Assembly: GCF_963676285.1 (NCBI RefSeq)
Contig: NZ_OY781063.1
Location: 2,728,001-2,792,000 of the forward strand
DNA length: 64,000 nucleotides
From: an uncultured Sphaerochaeta sp.
GTDB taxonomy: Bacteria; Spirochaetota; Spirochaetia; Sphaerochaetales; Sphaerochaetaceae
Direction of reading: 5' to 3'
A program made the position numbers and the translations under genes. The first letter of the stretch is position 1. The number at the start of each line of letters is the position of its first letter. The notes under the pieces are model-generated. The model had not been told where the DNA came from, did no database searches, and saw only the letters and a program-made list of their open reading frames with translations. Shown one piece after another: positions 1-7,729 of this stretch.

Positions 1-857
1 CTGATGTGGATTTATTGGCAGTCACAGGTACGTTTGGAAATATTGAGACTCCAATAGGTGTACGCAATGCTCTGGATGTTCTTGCATTGGTAGGACGATC
101 TGATATTCCTGTGTATGAAGGAAGATCCTGTGCGTTAGGACAGGATACGTTCTGCAGGCATGATGTAAGCGCCGATATTCATGGTCAAAATGGGGTAGGT
201 AACCTGGAACTTCCGGCTTCACCGCGCGAGGCTGAGAAAGAGTATGCAGTAGACTACTTGATCAGAAAGATGCAGGAAATCCAAGAAGACTTGGTAATTG
301 TGACTACAGGTCCACTATCGAATCTTGCGGAGGCATTGGTGCAAGAACCGTCCTTGCAACATTGGCCTGGTCGGGTGGTCTCTATGGGTGGGGCAGTGAC
401 TGCCCGGGGGAATGTGAGTCATTTTGCTGAAGCAAACATTTCTCAGGATCCAGAAGCCGCGAAGCTTGTTTTGGAGAGTTCCATAGCAGTCACATTGGTA
501 CCATTGGACGTGACAATGCGTTCTCGAATGACATCCTCTGATGTAGACATTTGGCGTGCTTCAGGTTCCCCACGTGGTAAGGTGCTCAGTGATATGTTGC
601 AGTATTACATCAAGCACACGCTAGGAACTGATGAAACATATGTGCATGATCCATCTGCGGTAATCTGTGCACTACATCCAGAATATTTCACCATGCTTCC
701 CAGTTTCCTGACAGTTGAGCTTGAAGGAGCGGATCGAGGACGGATTATTGTCGACCATGCACGTTTGCGGGAGCCTAATCCTCCTACAAGGGCATGCATT
801 CAGGTAGATGCAGGCAACGTGGAACGTGAGTTACGGCAATGCTTGTCACGCCTTTGA
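1..857 (+). CDS. Nucleoside hydrolase, 5' end cut by window edge
   Basis: The protein resembles inosine/uridine-preferring nucleoside hydrolases, which split the N-glycosidic bond of nucleosides to free base and ribose for salvage. The reading frame is open to the left edge; the visible part begins DVDLLAVTGTFGN, which matches the segment after the family's Asp-rich calcium site, so that N-terminal motif is missing from the window. Further family-like stretches are the TGPLSNLAEAL region near visible residue 101 and the VHDPSAVICAL region near 215, where the late calcium and active-site residues lie in known members. About 285 residues are visible out of roughly 310-330. It converges on rnr across about 200 bp with no gene. 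Substrate preference cannot be read from sequence. A nucleoside ABC importer lies about 25 kb away in the same window, which fits a salvage role. Confidence 0.85.
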   Translation, partial: DVDLLAVTGTFGNIETPIGVRNALDVLALVGRSDIPVYEGRSCALGQDTFCRHDVSADIHGQNGVGNLELPASPREAEKEYAVDYLIRKMQEIQEDLVIVTTGPLSNLAEALVQEPSLQHWPGRVVSMGGAVTARGNVSHFAEANISQDPEAAKLVLESSIAVTLVPLDVTMRSRMTSSDVDIWRASGSPRGKVLSDMLQYYIKHTLGTDETYVHDPSAVICALHPEYFTMLPSFLTVELEGADRGRIIVDHARLREPNPPTRACIQVDAGNVERELRQCLSRL

Positions 858-1061
858 ACTAAGGATACCTAGACCCTCATGCCGCTCCTTCACACAGGAT
901 CGGTATGGGGGAAAATCAACTCGGGCTATACATGCCCCGGTAACAGAGAATACAGGTGAACAGCTTTCAGGCCCGTTGCTATGGTCTCCATGTGGACCCT
1001 GATTATATGGAAATTCACAAGGAGATTGCATCCCAAGCATTGCTTTATATGTGTTTTCATG

Positions 1062-3074
1062 TCATACAAGCAAGAAGTCTGCCCGTTTCTCCTCTTTGGA
1101 CACACTTTTTATCTTGATGGTAACCGAGTCCCCCATGCGGTAGACCTTTCCAGTCTTGCGCCCGGTGAGAGTAAATTCCTCCTTATCGAAATCATAGTGG
1201 TCATCTTTGAGCTCTGAGACATGCACCAATCCCTCGATGACATAGTGTGACAGCTCTACAAACATTCCAAAGCTTGCCATACCGGAGATGATTCCCTCGT
1301 ACGTCTCCCCCACCTTTGAGGAGAGAAACTCCATCGATTTGATCTTGATGAATTCACGTTCAGCCTGGGTTGAGCGAATCTCCCGCTCTGAACAGTGCGT
1401 ACAGATGGAATCTAGCTTCTTGGACAAGGTCGCAGCTTCGCCTTTTGTTGCTCCCTTCTTGTCTTTTTCCTTGCTCGCATAATACTTCAACAAACGATGT
1501 ACCACCAAATCGGGGTACCTTCTTATGGGGGAGGTGAAATGGGTGTATGCGTCAAAAGCCAAACCGAAGTGCCCTTCATTCTTTGTACTGTAGTAGGCTT
1601 TGGTCATGGATCTGAGGGCAACTTTCTCTATAAAGTACTTGTAGTCAAGATTTTCTATGATGTCGAGGATTTTCCTGTAATCATCCGATTGTACTTCCTT
1701 GTCGAGTTGATATTTCAGTCCCAACCGTTCAAGGAGGTCAAGGAAGCTTTGTATCGACTCCTTGTCCGGCTTTTCATGTACTCGATAGACAAATGGTTTA
1801 GGATTCCTTTTAGTAGATTTTTTGGCAATATGACTGGCAACAATACGGTTTGCAACAAGCATAAACTCCTCTACCAACCGATTTGATTCAATTCTCTCAC
1901 GTGGTCTGATCGAATAGGGCACTCCCTGTTCATCAAGAGAGATTGCCGCTTCAGAGATATCGAAATCGATAGAGCCCATCTCCTCCCTCGACCTACGAAG
2001 GATAAGGGAGAGCATCTGCATAAGATGAATGGTCTTTGCATGTGGATGCTTCTTTCCTTCAATGATTGCTTCAACCTCTTCATAGGTGAATCGGACAGCA
2101 CTCCTGATAACGGTTTCCCTGATCCTATATTTCTGCACAATACCGCGGGAATCGATTTCCATGATCACGGAGAACGCAAGGCGATCAGTATTTGGCTTGA
2201 GGCTACAAAGGTCATTGGAAAGCCGCTCGGGAAGCATTGGTATTACGTTGTTGACGAAATAGACGGAGGTTCCCCGTTCATATGCTTCCTTGTCAATTGC
2301 CGATCCCTCACGTACATAATGGGATACATCTGCAATATGCACCCCCAGCTCAAAACGGCCATTATCCAATTGGACAAGCGAGATGGCATCATCAAAATCC
2401 TTTGCAGATTCCGGATCAATGGTGAAACAGGGAACTGAACGAAAGTCTTCGCGACTCTTCAGCTCTTTTTGCAGATTAAACTCAGGTAGCCCTGTCAGTG
2501 CCTTATTCACTTGAGTGGGGAACGGAATGGTCAGGTCGTTGTTCCGAGCAACCAAGAGGAGGTCCATCTCCTTGCTCTCCGGCTTCCCCAAGATATCGAT
2601 GATCTTGCCTGTTACGGTATGGTCATTCTCGTTCCAACCCGTTCTATTGATTACGACAAACTCACCATTCTTTGGTTTTCTTCCAATTTTTGGCGAAGAT
2701 AAAGAGTCCTTTGGAATGATGATGGGATTGTTGTATCGCTCATCGCTTGGGATGACCGACCCCCCCTCCTTACTGCTCTTGAAGACACCGATTATCTCTT
2801 TGTTCTGCAAGGTGAGAATTTTTACTATTCTTCCTTCTGGGTTCTTCTTGGGTACTTTCTTTACGATTTCAACTGAGACATAATCACCATCCATCGCATT
2901 CAGCATATGTTCCAGAGGGATGAAGATATCAGATCCTTTCTTTACGAGCACGAAGCCAAATCCCTTTGCGTGGACAGAGAGGCTACCCTCTATCACTTTT
3001 CTCTTTGTTTTTTGTGTTCGTGCGGATTTCTTGGTTCGTTTCACTTTGCTATTTGTGTCAGTCTTCTTGGGCAC
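1062..3074 (-). CDS. rnr: Ribonuclease R (RNB family 3'-5' exoribonuclease)
   Basis: RNase R degrades structured RNA processively from the 3' end and takes part in mRNA turnover and rRNA/tmRNA processing in the cytoplasm. The 670 residues show a Lys/Arg-rich N-terminus, a cold-shock-like OB domain (about 27-75), the RNB catalytic core with IDPESAKDFDDA near 219-230 carrying the Mg-binding aspartates, the GVHIADVSHYV segment just after it, and a C-terminal S1 domain (about 590-665). The length is slightly below that of E. coli RNase R and fits many bacterial members. The start is GTG, chosen because an AAGGAG site sits about 8 nt upstream and because the codon gives the expected basic N-terminus. 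It is transcribed away from the methyltransferase gene at 3349 and converges with the nucleoside hydrolase. Confidence 0.93.
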   Translation of the reverse strand: MPKKTDTNSKVKRTKKSARTQKTKRKVIEGSLSVHAKGFGFVLVKKGSDIFIPLEHMLNAMDGDYVSVEIVKKVPKKNPEGRIVKILTLQNKEIIGVFKSSKEGGSVIPSDERYNNPIIIPKDSLSSPKIGRKPKNGEFVVINRTGWNENDHTVTGKIIDILGKPESKEMDLLLVARNNDLTIPFPTQVNKALTGLPEFNLQKELKSREDFRSVPCFTIDPESAKDFDDAISLVQLDNGRFELGVHIADVSHYVREGSAIDKEAYERGTSVYFVNNVIPMLPERLSNDLCSLKPNTDRLAFSVIMEIDSRGIVQKYRIRETVIRSAVRFTYEEVEAIIEGKKHPHAKTIHLMQMLSLILRRSREEMGSIDFDISEAAISLDEQGVPYSIRPRERIESNRLVEEFMLVANRIVASHIAKKSTKRNPKPFVYRVHEKPDKESIQSFLDLLERLGLKYQLDKEVQSDDYRKILDIIENLDYKYFIEKVALRSMTKAYYSTKNEGHFGLAFDAYTHFTSPIRRYPDLVVHRLLKYYASKEKDKKGATKGEAATLSKKLDSICTHCSEREIRSTQAEREFIKIKSMEFLSSKVGETYEGIISGMASFGMFVELSHYVIEGLVHVSELKDDHYDFDKEEFTLTGRKTGKVYRMGDSVTIKIKSVSKEEKRADFLLV

Positions 3075-3348
3075 GGTATTTGCTCCTTGGCTCCAGTCTT
3101 TAGTGCGTAGAGCTTGTTTTTAGGCATCTGTTTCTCTCATAGCCTGAATATAGTGTAGCACGCAAAGTCTGCTGTATCATACCTTTCTTTAGAGTATGGG
3201 GGATGTATACAAGCAAGATATATAGTGAAATCCTTTGATATGGAAATGAACTCAAATACACAACCAGTTTCATGTTCAGGCAAAGCGAAGGGAGTTGCCC
3301 TTGCTTGTCTCCCAATGACAGGGAACCCTGATTATGGTAGGGTGAGGC

Positions 3349-3993
3349 ATGCACAAAACCCAGGATTGCCCCCTCTGTGGATATCCAGCAATTCCCTTGA
3401 TACAGTCTGGTCCATCGTCCTATGCCCATTGTCCCATTTGTAAGGGTATTTCCATGAATCGGGACCAGTTACTTGGTTCAAAAGAGGAATGGGATTTCTA
3501 TCTTGGGCATAATAATGATGTGTATGATCCCCGATATCAGAATTTTGTACGTCCTTTGGTGGATCTAATTGAATCAAGACAGAACCCTTCCCATAAAGGA
3601 CTGGATTTTGGAGCCGGGAGTGGGCCTGTTATCTCTCACATGCTTCAAGAGAGGGGGTACAGCATGTATCTCTATGATCCTTTTTTCCACCCCGATCTGT
3701 CTGTCTTGGAAACACAGTATCGATTTATTGTTGCCTGTGAGGTAATTGAGCACTTTCATAGTCCCGGCTCTTCATTCAGCGAGCTTATACACTTCCTGGA
3801 ACCAAGGGGAACCTTGTATTGTAGGACGACATTGGTTCCAGATTATATCGACTTCAATCGCTGGCATTACAAGAATGATGCCACTCATGTATTTTTCTAC
3901 CATGAAGAGACGGTTGCCTGGATAGCGAAAAACATCCTCTCCTGTGGCTATACGATCATTGACCGTAATCTTATGTTCTACTCGCGTTCATAA
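3349..3993 (+). CDS. Zinc-ribbon class I SAM methyltransferase
   Basis: This 214-residue protein begins with a short zinc-ribbon-like module (C7-x2-C10 and C28-x2-C31) followed by a methyltransferase fold. LDFGAGSGPVISHM near residue 84 is the glycine-rich SAM motif I, and ACEVIEHF near 130 resembles motif IV of class I enzymes. The C-terminal half has the HVFFYHEETV segment seen in many Methyltransf_23-type proteins. The substrate is unknown. The start gives the first cysteine pair close to the N-terminus. A purine-rich GGGTGAGG lies just before the ATG, closer than ideal for ribosome binding. The next gene is 67 bp downstream with its own ribosome site. Family assignment is firm; function is not. 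Confidence 0.75.
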   Translation: MHKTQDCPLCGYPAIPLIQSGPSSYAHCPICKGISMNRDQLLGSKEEWDFYLGHNNDVYDPRYQNFVRPLVDLIESRQNPSHKGLDFGAGSGPVISHMLQERGYSMYLYDPFFHPDLSVLETQYRFIVACEVIEHFHSPGSSFSELIHFLEPRGTLYCRTTLVPDYIDFNRWHYKNDATHVFFYHEETVAWIAKNILSCGYTIIDRNLMFYSRS

Positions 3994-4060
3994 GGTCCTA
4001 CTGGTTTGCTGTCCTTATGTACTATCCTGTTGTATACTGGCAGGGCAAGGGAGGATATGG

Positions 4061-4828
4061 ATGAAAGCGAACGTTGTCTATCTTTCTCACGGTGGGGGAC
4101 CCCTTCCCCTCTTGGGTGACCCTTCGCATAGAGCGATGGTACGGTTCATGAGACAGCTTGGAGAAGATCTGCCACGGCCAAAGGCCATCGTCGTGGTGAG
4201 TGCTCATTGGGAGGAAGAGATACCCACACTTACCGCATCCCCAAGCCCTCCATTGTTGTATGACTATTATGGCTTTCCTAAAGAGGCATATGAGATTACC
4301 TACCCCGCCATGGGTAGTCCTGCTCTCGCCAAGCAGATTGCAGATCTGCTCGGTAACGCTGTCTTGGATGAGAAACGTGGTTTTGACCATGGGATGTTCA
4401 TTCCACTCAGCCTGATGTATCCAGATGCCTCTATTCCCACCATACAGCTCTCACTTCTCTCTTCACTCTCAGCTGCTGAACACTGGAGGCTGGGTGAAAA
4501 ACTCAGGCCATTGCTCGATGAAGATATTCTCTTTCTTGGTTCAGGGTTTTCGTTTCATAACATGCGGCAATTCTGGAGGGAGGATGATGAACAAAACCAT
4601 GCATTCCAGGACTTCCTCATTGAGACTTGCTGTGTGGAGACTCCAATCCAGAACAGGAAGCAGGCATTGATACAGTGGGAGAGAGCTCCCTATGCCAGAT
4701 ATTGTCACCCAAGGGAGGAGCATCTGCTGCCACTGCTCGTCTGCCAGTCCCTTGCGGGAGGAGCTGCTGACCTGGTTTTCGATGACAAGATCATTGAACG
4801 CAGGGCGGTCGCATTCCACTGGAGTTGA
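4061..4828 (+). CDS. DODA-type extradiol dioxygenase (LigB/YgiD family)
   Basis: The 255 residues match the LigB-like class III extradiol dioxygenases, typified by E. coli YgiD (4,5-DOPA extradiol dioxygenase). Family residues are visible: the metal-ligand histidine in LSHGGGP near residue 9, VSAHWEE near 46, YDYYGFP near 66, DHGMFIPLSLMYP near 113 and GSGFSFHN near 165. The frame is open further upstream, but this ATG is preferred because it places the conserved histidine at the usual N-terminal position and because an AAGGGAGG ribosome site lies 7 nt upstream. Oxygen-dependent ring cleavage would be unexpected in a strict anaerobe, so the physiological reaction is uncertain. It may be a relic or act on another substrate. 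Confidence 0.82.
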   Translation: MKANVVYLSHGGGPLPLLGDPSHRAMVRFMRQLGEDLPRPKAIVVVSAHWEEEIPTLTASPSPPLLYDYYGFPKEAYEITYPAMGSPALAKQIADLLGNAVLDEKRGFDHGMFIPLSLMYPDASIPTIQLSLLSSLSAAEHWRLGEKLRPLLDEDILFLGSGFSFHNMRQFWREDDEQNHAFQDFLIETCCVETPIQNRKQALIQWERAPYARYCHPREEHLLPLLVCQSLAGGAADLVFDDKIIERRAVAFHWS

Positions 4829-4898
4829 TTGTAAGGATTCTCCCTTTCTTTTTTGTCCATTTGCCGATACTATGCTAGCTAGATGAGGAGCAAAACCA

Positions 4899-5219
4899 AT
4901 GAGTGAAATGATCGTAACTGACGACAACTTCAAAGAGGAAATACTCCAGGCTGACAAGCTGGTATTGGTGGATTTCTGGGCCCCTTGGTGTGGTCCCTGT
5001 AAAATGATCGGACCAGCGGTATCGCAGCTCGCACAAAAGTATGCAGATACCCTGAAAGTCGCGAAAGTGAACGTGGATGAGGCAGGAAGCCTCGCAAACA
5101 TGTTCAATGTAAATTCAATTCCCACCTTGATGCTGTTCAAGGATGGAGAGGTCGTTGACCAGAGAATGGGTGCAGCCTCCCTTTCGGTAATTGAAGGATT
5201 CGTCAAACAACATCTGTAA
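4899..5219 (+). CDS. trxA: Thioredoxin
   Basis: A 106-residue single-domain thioredoxin, the usual family size, reducing protein disulfides in the cytoplasm. The redox motif W30-C-G-P-C34 follows VLVDFWAP, the cis-proline loop NSIPTLMLF is near residue 70, and no signal peptide is present. The ribosome site GAGGAG lies 9 nt before the ATG. No thioredoxin reductase is adjacent. A strong hairpin directly after the stop separates it from the convergent lipoprotein gene. Confidence 0.97.
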   Translation: MSEMIVTDDNFKEEILQADKLVLVDFWAPWCGPCKMIGPAVSQLAQKYADTLKVAKVNVDEAGSLANMFNVNSIPTLMLFKDGEVVDQRMGAASLSVIEGFVKQHL

Positions 5220-5222
5220 TGA

Positions 5223-5244
5223 GATGGGGAGGCAACTCCCCATC
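5223..5244. terminator. Hairpin between convergent trxA and lipoprotein gene
   Basis: A perfect 8-bp inverted repeat (GATGGGGA and TCCCCATC) with a 6-nt loop sits between the two convergent stop codons and reaches into the stop of the lipoprotein gene. Neither side is followed by a T-tract, so it may be a factor-aided terminator or an mRNA 3'-end stabiliser rather than a classic intrinsic terminator. Confidence 0.6.
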
Positions 5245-6193
5245 AATCCTGGTAGCGTTCCTCTGCATTCCTTTTACCAAATGATGCGTTACGTGTTGCG
5301 CAAATATACCAGTCATCCAAGCTATTTGTATCTTTCTGCGTGTCTCTGCACATGGTCCTGGTGGCAGTGCTGTCACTACTGTTGATGGATCCTCCAGCAT
5401 CCCTGCTGTTCCAATGTCCATTCTCTGCGAGATACTGTACTTGTTCGAGAAGTGTCCTTGATCCAAACCCCTCATGGGTTTGTGTGGTATGGTTCCCCCA
5501 TATGGCTGCATCAAGTAAAGTCCCATCCCACTGCGGACTTACCGCTAGTGTCAAGCATCCATTGTTTGCACTCAATCCTGCCTGGCTTTCTGAGCGGTAT
5601 GTCCCAGTAGCTATTTCTCCTTTGGAGAAGGCAACCACGAGGTAATCCCCCCGCTCGACCCATACCTCAGGGAAGATGATTCGGTCTGTGTACTCCTGTT
5701 CGGTTCCTGCAAATAAGGTTACCCCTCCAAGATTTCCCCGCTTGGTCACGAATATTTCCACTCGGTCAGGGTTGTTCTCGGTTCCCTTGGTAGAGATTTC
5801 GTTGATCAAGAGGGAGGGGGGATTGGTGTTTTTTGCCCAGAGCAGGAGGGAGAAACTGGCACTGTTGCCTCTGTGGTCCTCGACTCTTCCTTCCAGTGGG
5901 AGCGATTCACCCAGACTCATAGCCTCCTTGAAAGTAATGGTCAGGGAAGCACGTTCTACCAGCTTGCTTGCAATCCCATTTCCTCTTGTTTGGAGGAGGA
6001 CTTCATGCTCATTAATGGGTTCATCAAAGAGAAGAAGTGCAGAATACTGGTCGAGAGAGCTTATTGCCAGCAGGGTAGGTGGCGTACTGTCTACTGCACT
6101 CAGTAGATTGATGGGACTAGGGCCTTGGTGGTCGCACCCACATCCAATGCAGAGAAAAATGGTAAGTAATATGGCAAGTACTAAATATCTCAT
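5243..6193 (-). CDS. Putative lipoprotein with lamin-tail-like domain
   Basis: I do not recognise a named homologue. The chosen ATG gives a 316-residue protein starting MRYLVLAILLTIFLCIGCGC, a hydrophobic signal ending in a cysteine that fits the loose spirochaete lipobox, so it is probably an envelope lipoprotein. Residues about 30-120 look like a bacterial Ig-like beta domain (PPTLLAISSLDQYSALLLFDE). From about 128 the pattern LLINEISTKGTENNPDRVEI, followed by IIFPEVWVERGDYLVV, is typical of the lamin-tail domain found in many secreted bacterial proteins. No nuclease or phosphatase domain accompanies it. The frame is open upstream to a TTG, but no ribosome site supports that start. Its function could be adhesion or surface scaffolding, which is speculation. 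Confidence 0.65.
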   Translation of the reverse strand: MRYLVLAILLTIFLCIGCGCDHQGPSPINLLSAVDSTPPTLLAISSLDQYSALLLFDEPINEHEVLLQTRGNGIASKLVERASLTITFKEAMSLGESLPLEGRVEDHRGNSASFSLLLWAKNTNPPSLLINEISTKGTENNPDRVEIFVTKRGNLGGVTLFAGTEQEYTDRIIFPEVWVERGDYLVVAFSKGEIATGTYRSESQAGLSANNGCLTLAVSPQWDGTLLDAAIWGNHTTQTHEGFGSRTLLEQVQYLAENGHWNSRDAGGSINSSDSTATRTMCRDTQKDTNSLDDWYICATRNASFGKRNAEERYQD

Positions 6194-6229
6194 AGTACAG
6201 AAGTCATGAATGATGTGTCTTTGCTTCAA

Positions 6230-6258
6230 TTGACAGGCATGGTGATAGCCAATAGACT
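6230..6258 (+). promoter_or_regulatory. Promoter for argH
   Basis: TTGACA at 6230-6235 and TAGACT at 6253-6258 are separated by 17 bp. Transcription would start near 6265, leaving a short leader that contains GGAGG about 11 nt before the argH ATG. Confidence 0.6.
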
Positions 6259-6285
6259 TTCCTCATTCATGGAGGCTGCACACAG

Positions 6286-7659
6286 ATGTCCAAGCTTTGG
6301 CAGAAAGATTATTCACTCGATTCCTTGATGGAGGAATTCACCGTCAGCAACGATTACATTCTGGACCAGCAACTGGTTATCGCCGATTGTCTGGGTTCAA
6401 TCGCTCATGCACGAGGATTGCATCATATAGGAATCCTGGATGCAGAGGAACTTGCATCCCTGGAAGAGGGTTTGAAAAAAATCATTTCCCTTAAAATGGA
6501 AGACTCATTTCCCATTACCAAGGAGAACGAAGATTGCCATACGGCTATCGAGGGATTCCTGACCGAAGAGTATGGTGAGGTGGGAAAGAAAATCCATACT
6601 GGTCGGAGTAGGAATGACCAGGTACAGACTGCTCTGAGAATTTGGATGCGTGAATTCACCCTTAAGCTCTGCAGGGCTACTGGAGAGCTCTGTGAGACTC
6701 TGCTCTCCTTTGCAGAGAAGTATGCCGAGGTTCCCATGCCGGGGCGTACCCATATGCAGATTGCCATGCCATCTTCCCTTGGCCTCTGGGCAGCAAGCTA
6801 TGCTGAGGAGCTCTATGATGAGGCACAGCATTTGATGCACCTCTCTTGGCTGTTTGACCAGAGTCCTCTTGGCTCTGCAGCCAGTTATGGTGTCCCCCTG
6901 CCGTTGGACAGGCAATTCACCGCCGAGCAGATGGGCTTCACCCGTGTGCAAAACAATGTCCTGTATGCAAATAACAGCAGAGGTAAGTTTGAGGCAATCC
7001 TTCTCGATGGTTGTGATTATATTGCACTCACCCTAAGCAAGCTTGCCCAGGACTTGATCCTGTTCACCCTTCCTGAGTTTGGATATTTCTCCCTTCCCAA
7101 GGAGCTCTGTACAGGTTCTTCCATCATGCCACAGAAGAAGAATCCTGATGGACTTGAACTTGCAAGAAGCCGTTCCTCAGTGGTTTCCAGTTGCGCGGCA
7201 AGGGTAAAATCGATTATCAGGAGCCTCCCCTCCGGTTACAACCGCGATTTCCAGGATACCAAGGAACCGCTGTTGGCTGGCACAAAGGCAACATGGCAGT
7301 TGGTACAGATTTTCGGCAGGATGATGGATGGACTACAAGTCAATGAAGATGCCTTGATCGCAGGATGCACCCCCGAGCTGTATGCCACCGATGTGGTGCT
7401 CCAGGGAGTGCTTGAAGGAAAGAACTTCCGTGATACCTACAAGGATGTAGGGTTGCATCTTGAGCAGGTCGCTAAGGCCGATCCCGTGCAGACCATCATG
7501 AACAGAAGCAGTATTGGAACCACGGGTAATCTTGGCCTGGATGAAGACCAGCTCTTCGTCTCCCTGATGAAAAGCGGATGTGATGATGTGCTTGCCAGTT
7601 TTGAGAAAGCGTATCAGGAGCTGAGTGGACTGGAAGGGGTTGAGACAGTCCTGTACTAG
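6286..7659 (+). CDS. argH: Argininosuccinate lyase
   Basis: ArgH splits argininosuccinate to arginine and fumarate, the last step of arginine biosynthesis, as a cytoplasmic tetramer. At 457 residues it has the usual family length. The fumarase/aspartase superfamily signature GSSIMPQKKNPD is near residues 276-287, with TGRSRNDQV near 105 and the catalytic-histidine region EDCHTAIE near 85. GGAGG lies upstream of the ATG. No argG or other arg gene is in the window, so the gene stands alone between a divergent lipoprotein gene and a convergent phosphate transporter. Confidence 0.97.
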   Translation: MSKLWQKDYSLDSLMEEFTVSNDYILDQQLVIADCLGSIAHARGLHHIGILDAEELASLEEGLKKIISLKMEDSFPITKENEDCHTAIEGFLTEEYGEVGKKIHTGRSRNDQVQTALRIWMREFTLKLCRATGELCETLLSFAEKYAEVPMPGRTHMQIAMPSSLGLWAASYAEELYDEAQHLMHLSWLFDQSPLGSAASYGVPLPLDRQFTAEQMGFTRVQNNVLYANNSRGKFEAILLDGCDYIALTLSKLAQDLILFTLPEFGYFSLPKELCTGSSIMPQKKNPDGLELARSRSSVVSSCAARVKSIIRSLPSGYNRDFQDTKEPLLAGTKATWQLVQIFGRMMDGLQVNEDALIAGCTPELYATDVVLQGVLEGKNFRDTYKDVGLHLEQVAKADPVQTIMNRSSIGTTGNLGLDEDQLFVSLMKSGCDDVLASFEKAYQELSGLEGVETVLY

Positions 7660-7682
7660 GATACCAGAAGAGAGTAACCAAG

Positions 7683-7709
7683 AAAAAAAGACCTTGAAGG
7701 TCCTTTTTT
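7683..7709. terminator. Bidirectional intrinsic terminator (argH / Na-Pi transporter)
   Basis: GACC (7690-7693) pairs with GGTC (7699-7702) around a TTGAA loop. Seven A residues precede the stem and a T6 run follows it, so it reads as a U-tract terminator on both strands, suited to the convergent genes on either side. Confidence 0.8.
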
Positions 7710-7729
7710 CATCTGGTTAAGCGAAACGT

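Noticed and set aside
22..222. Minus-strand open frame opposite the nucleoside hydrolase
   Set aside because: Shadow of the coding strand with no recognisable protein.
858..1061. Possible small gene or terminator in the gap between the nucleoside hydrolase and rnr
   Set aside because: Only weak stems and frames without ribosome sites are visible; nothing supports a gene.
6194..6229. TTG start extending the lipoprotein by 12 residues
   Set aside because: No ribosome site, and the extension would put polar residues ahead of the signal peptide.
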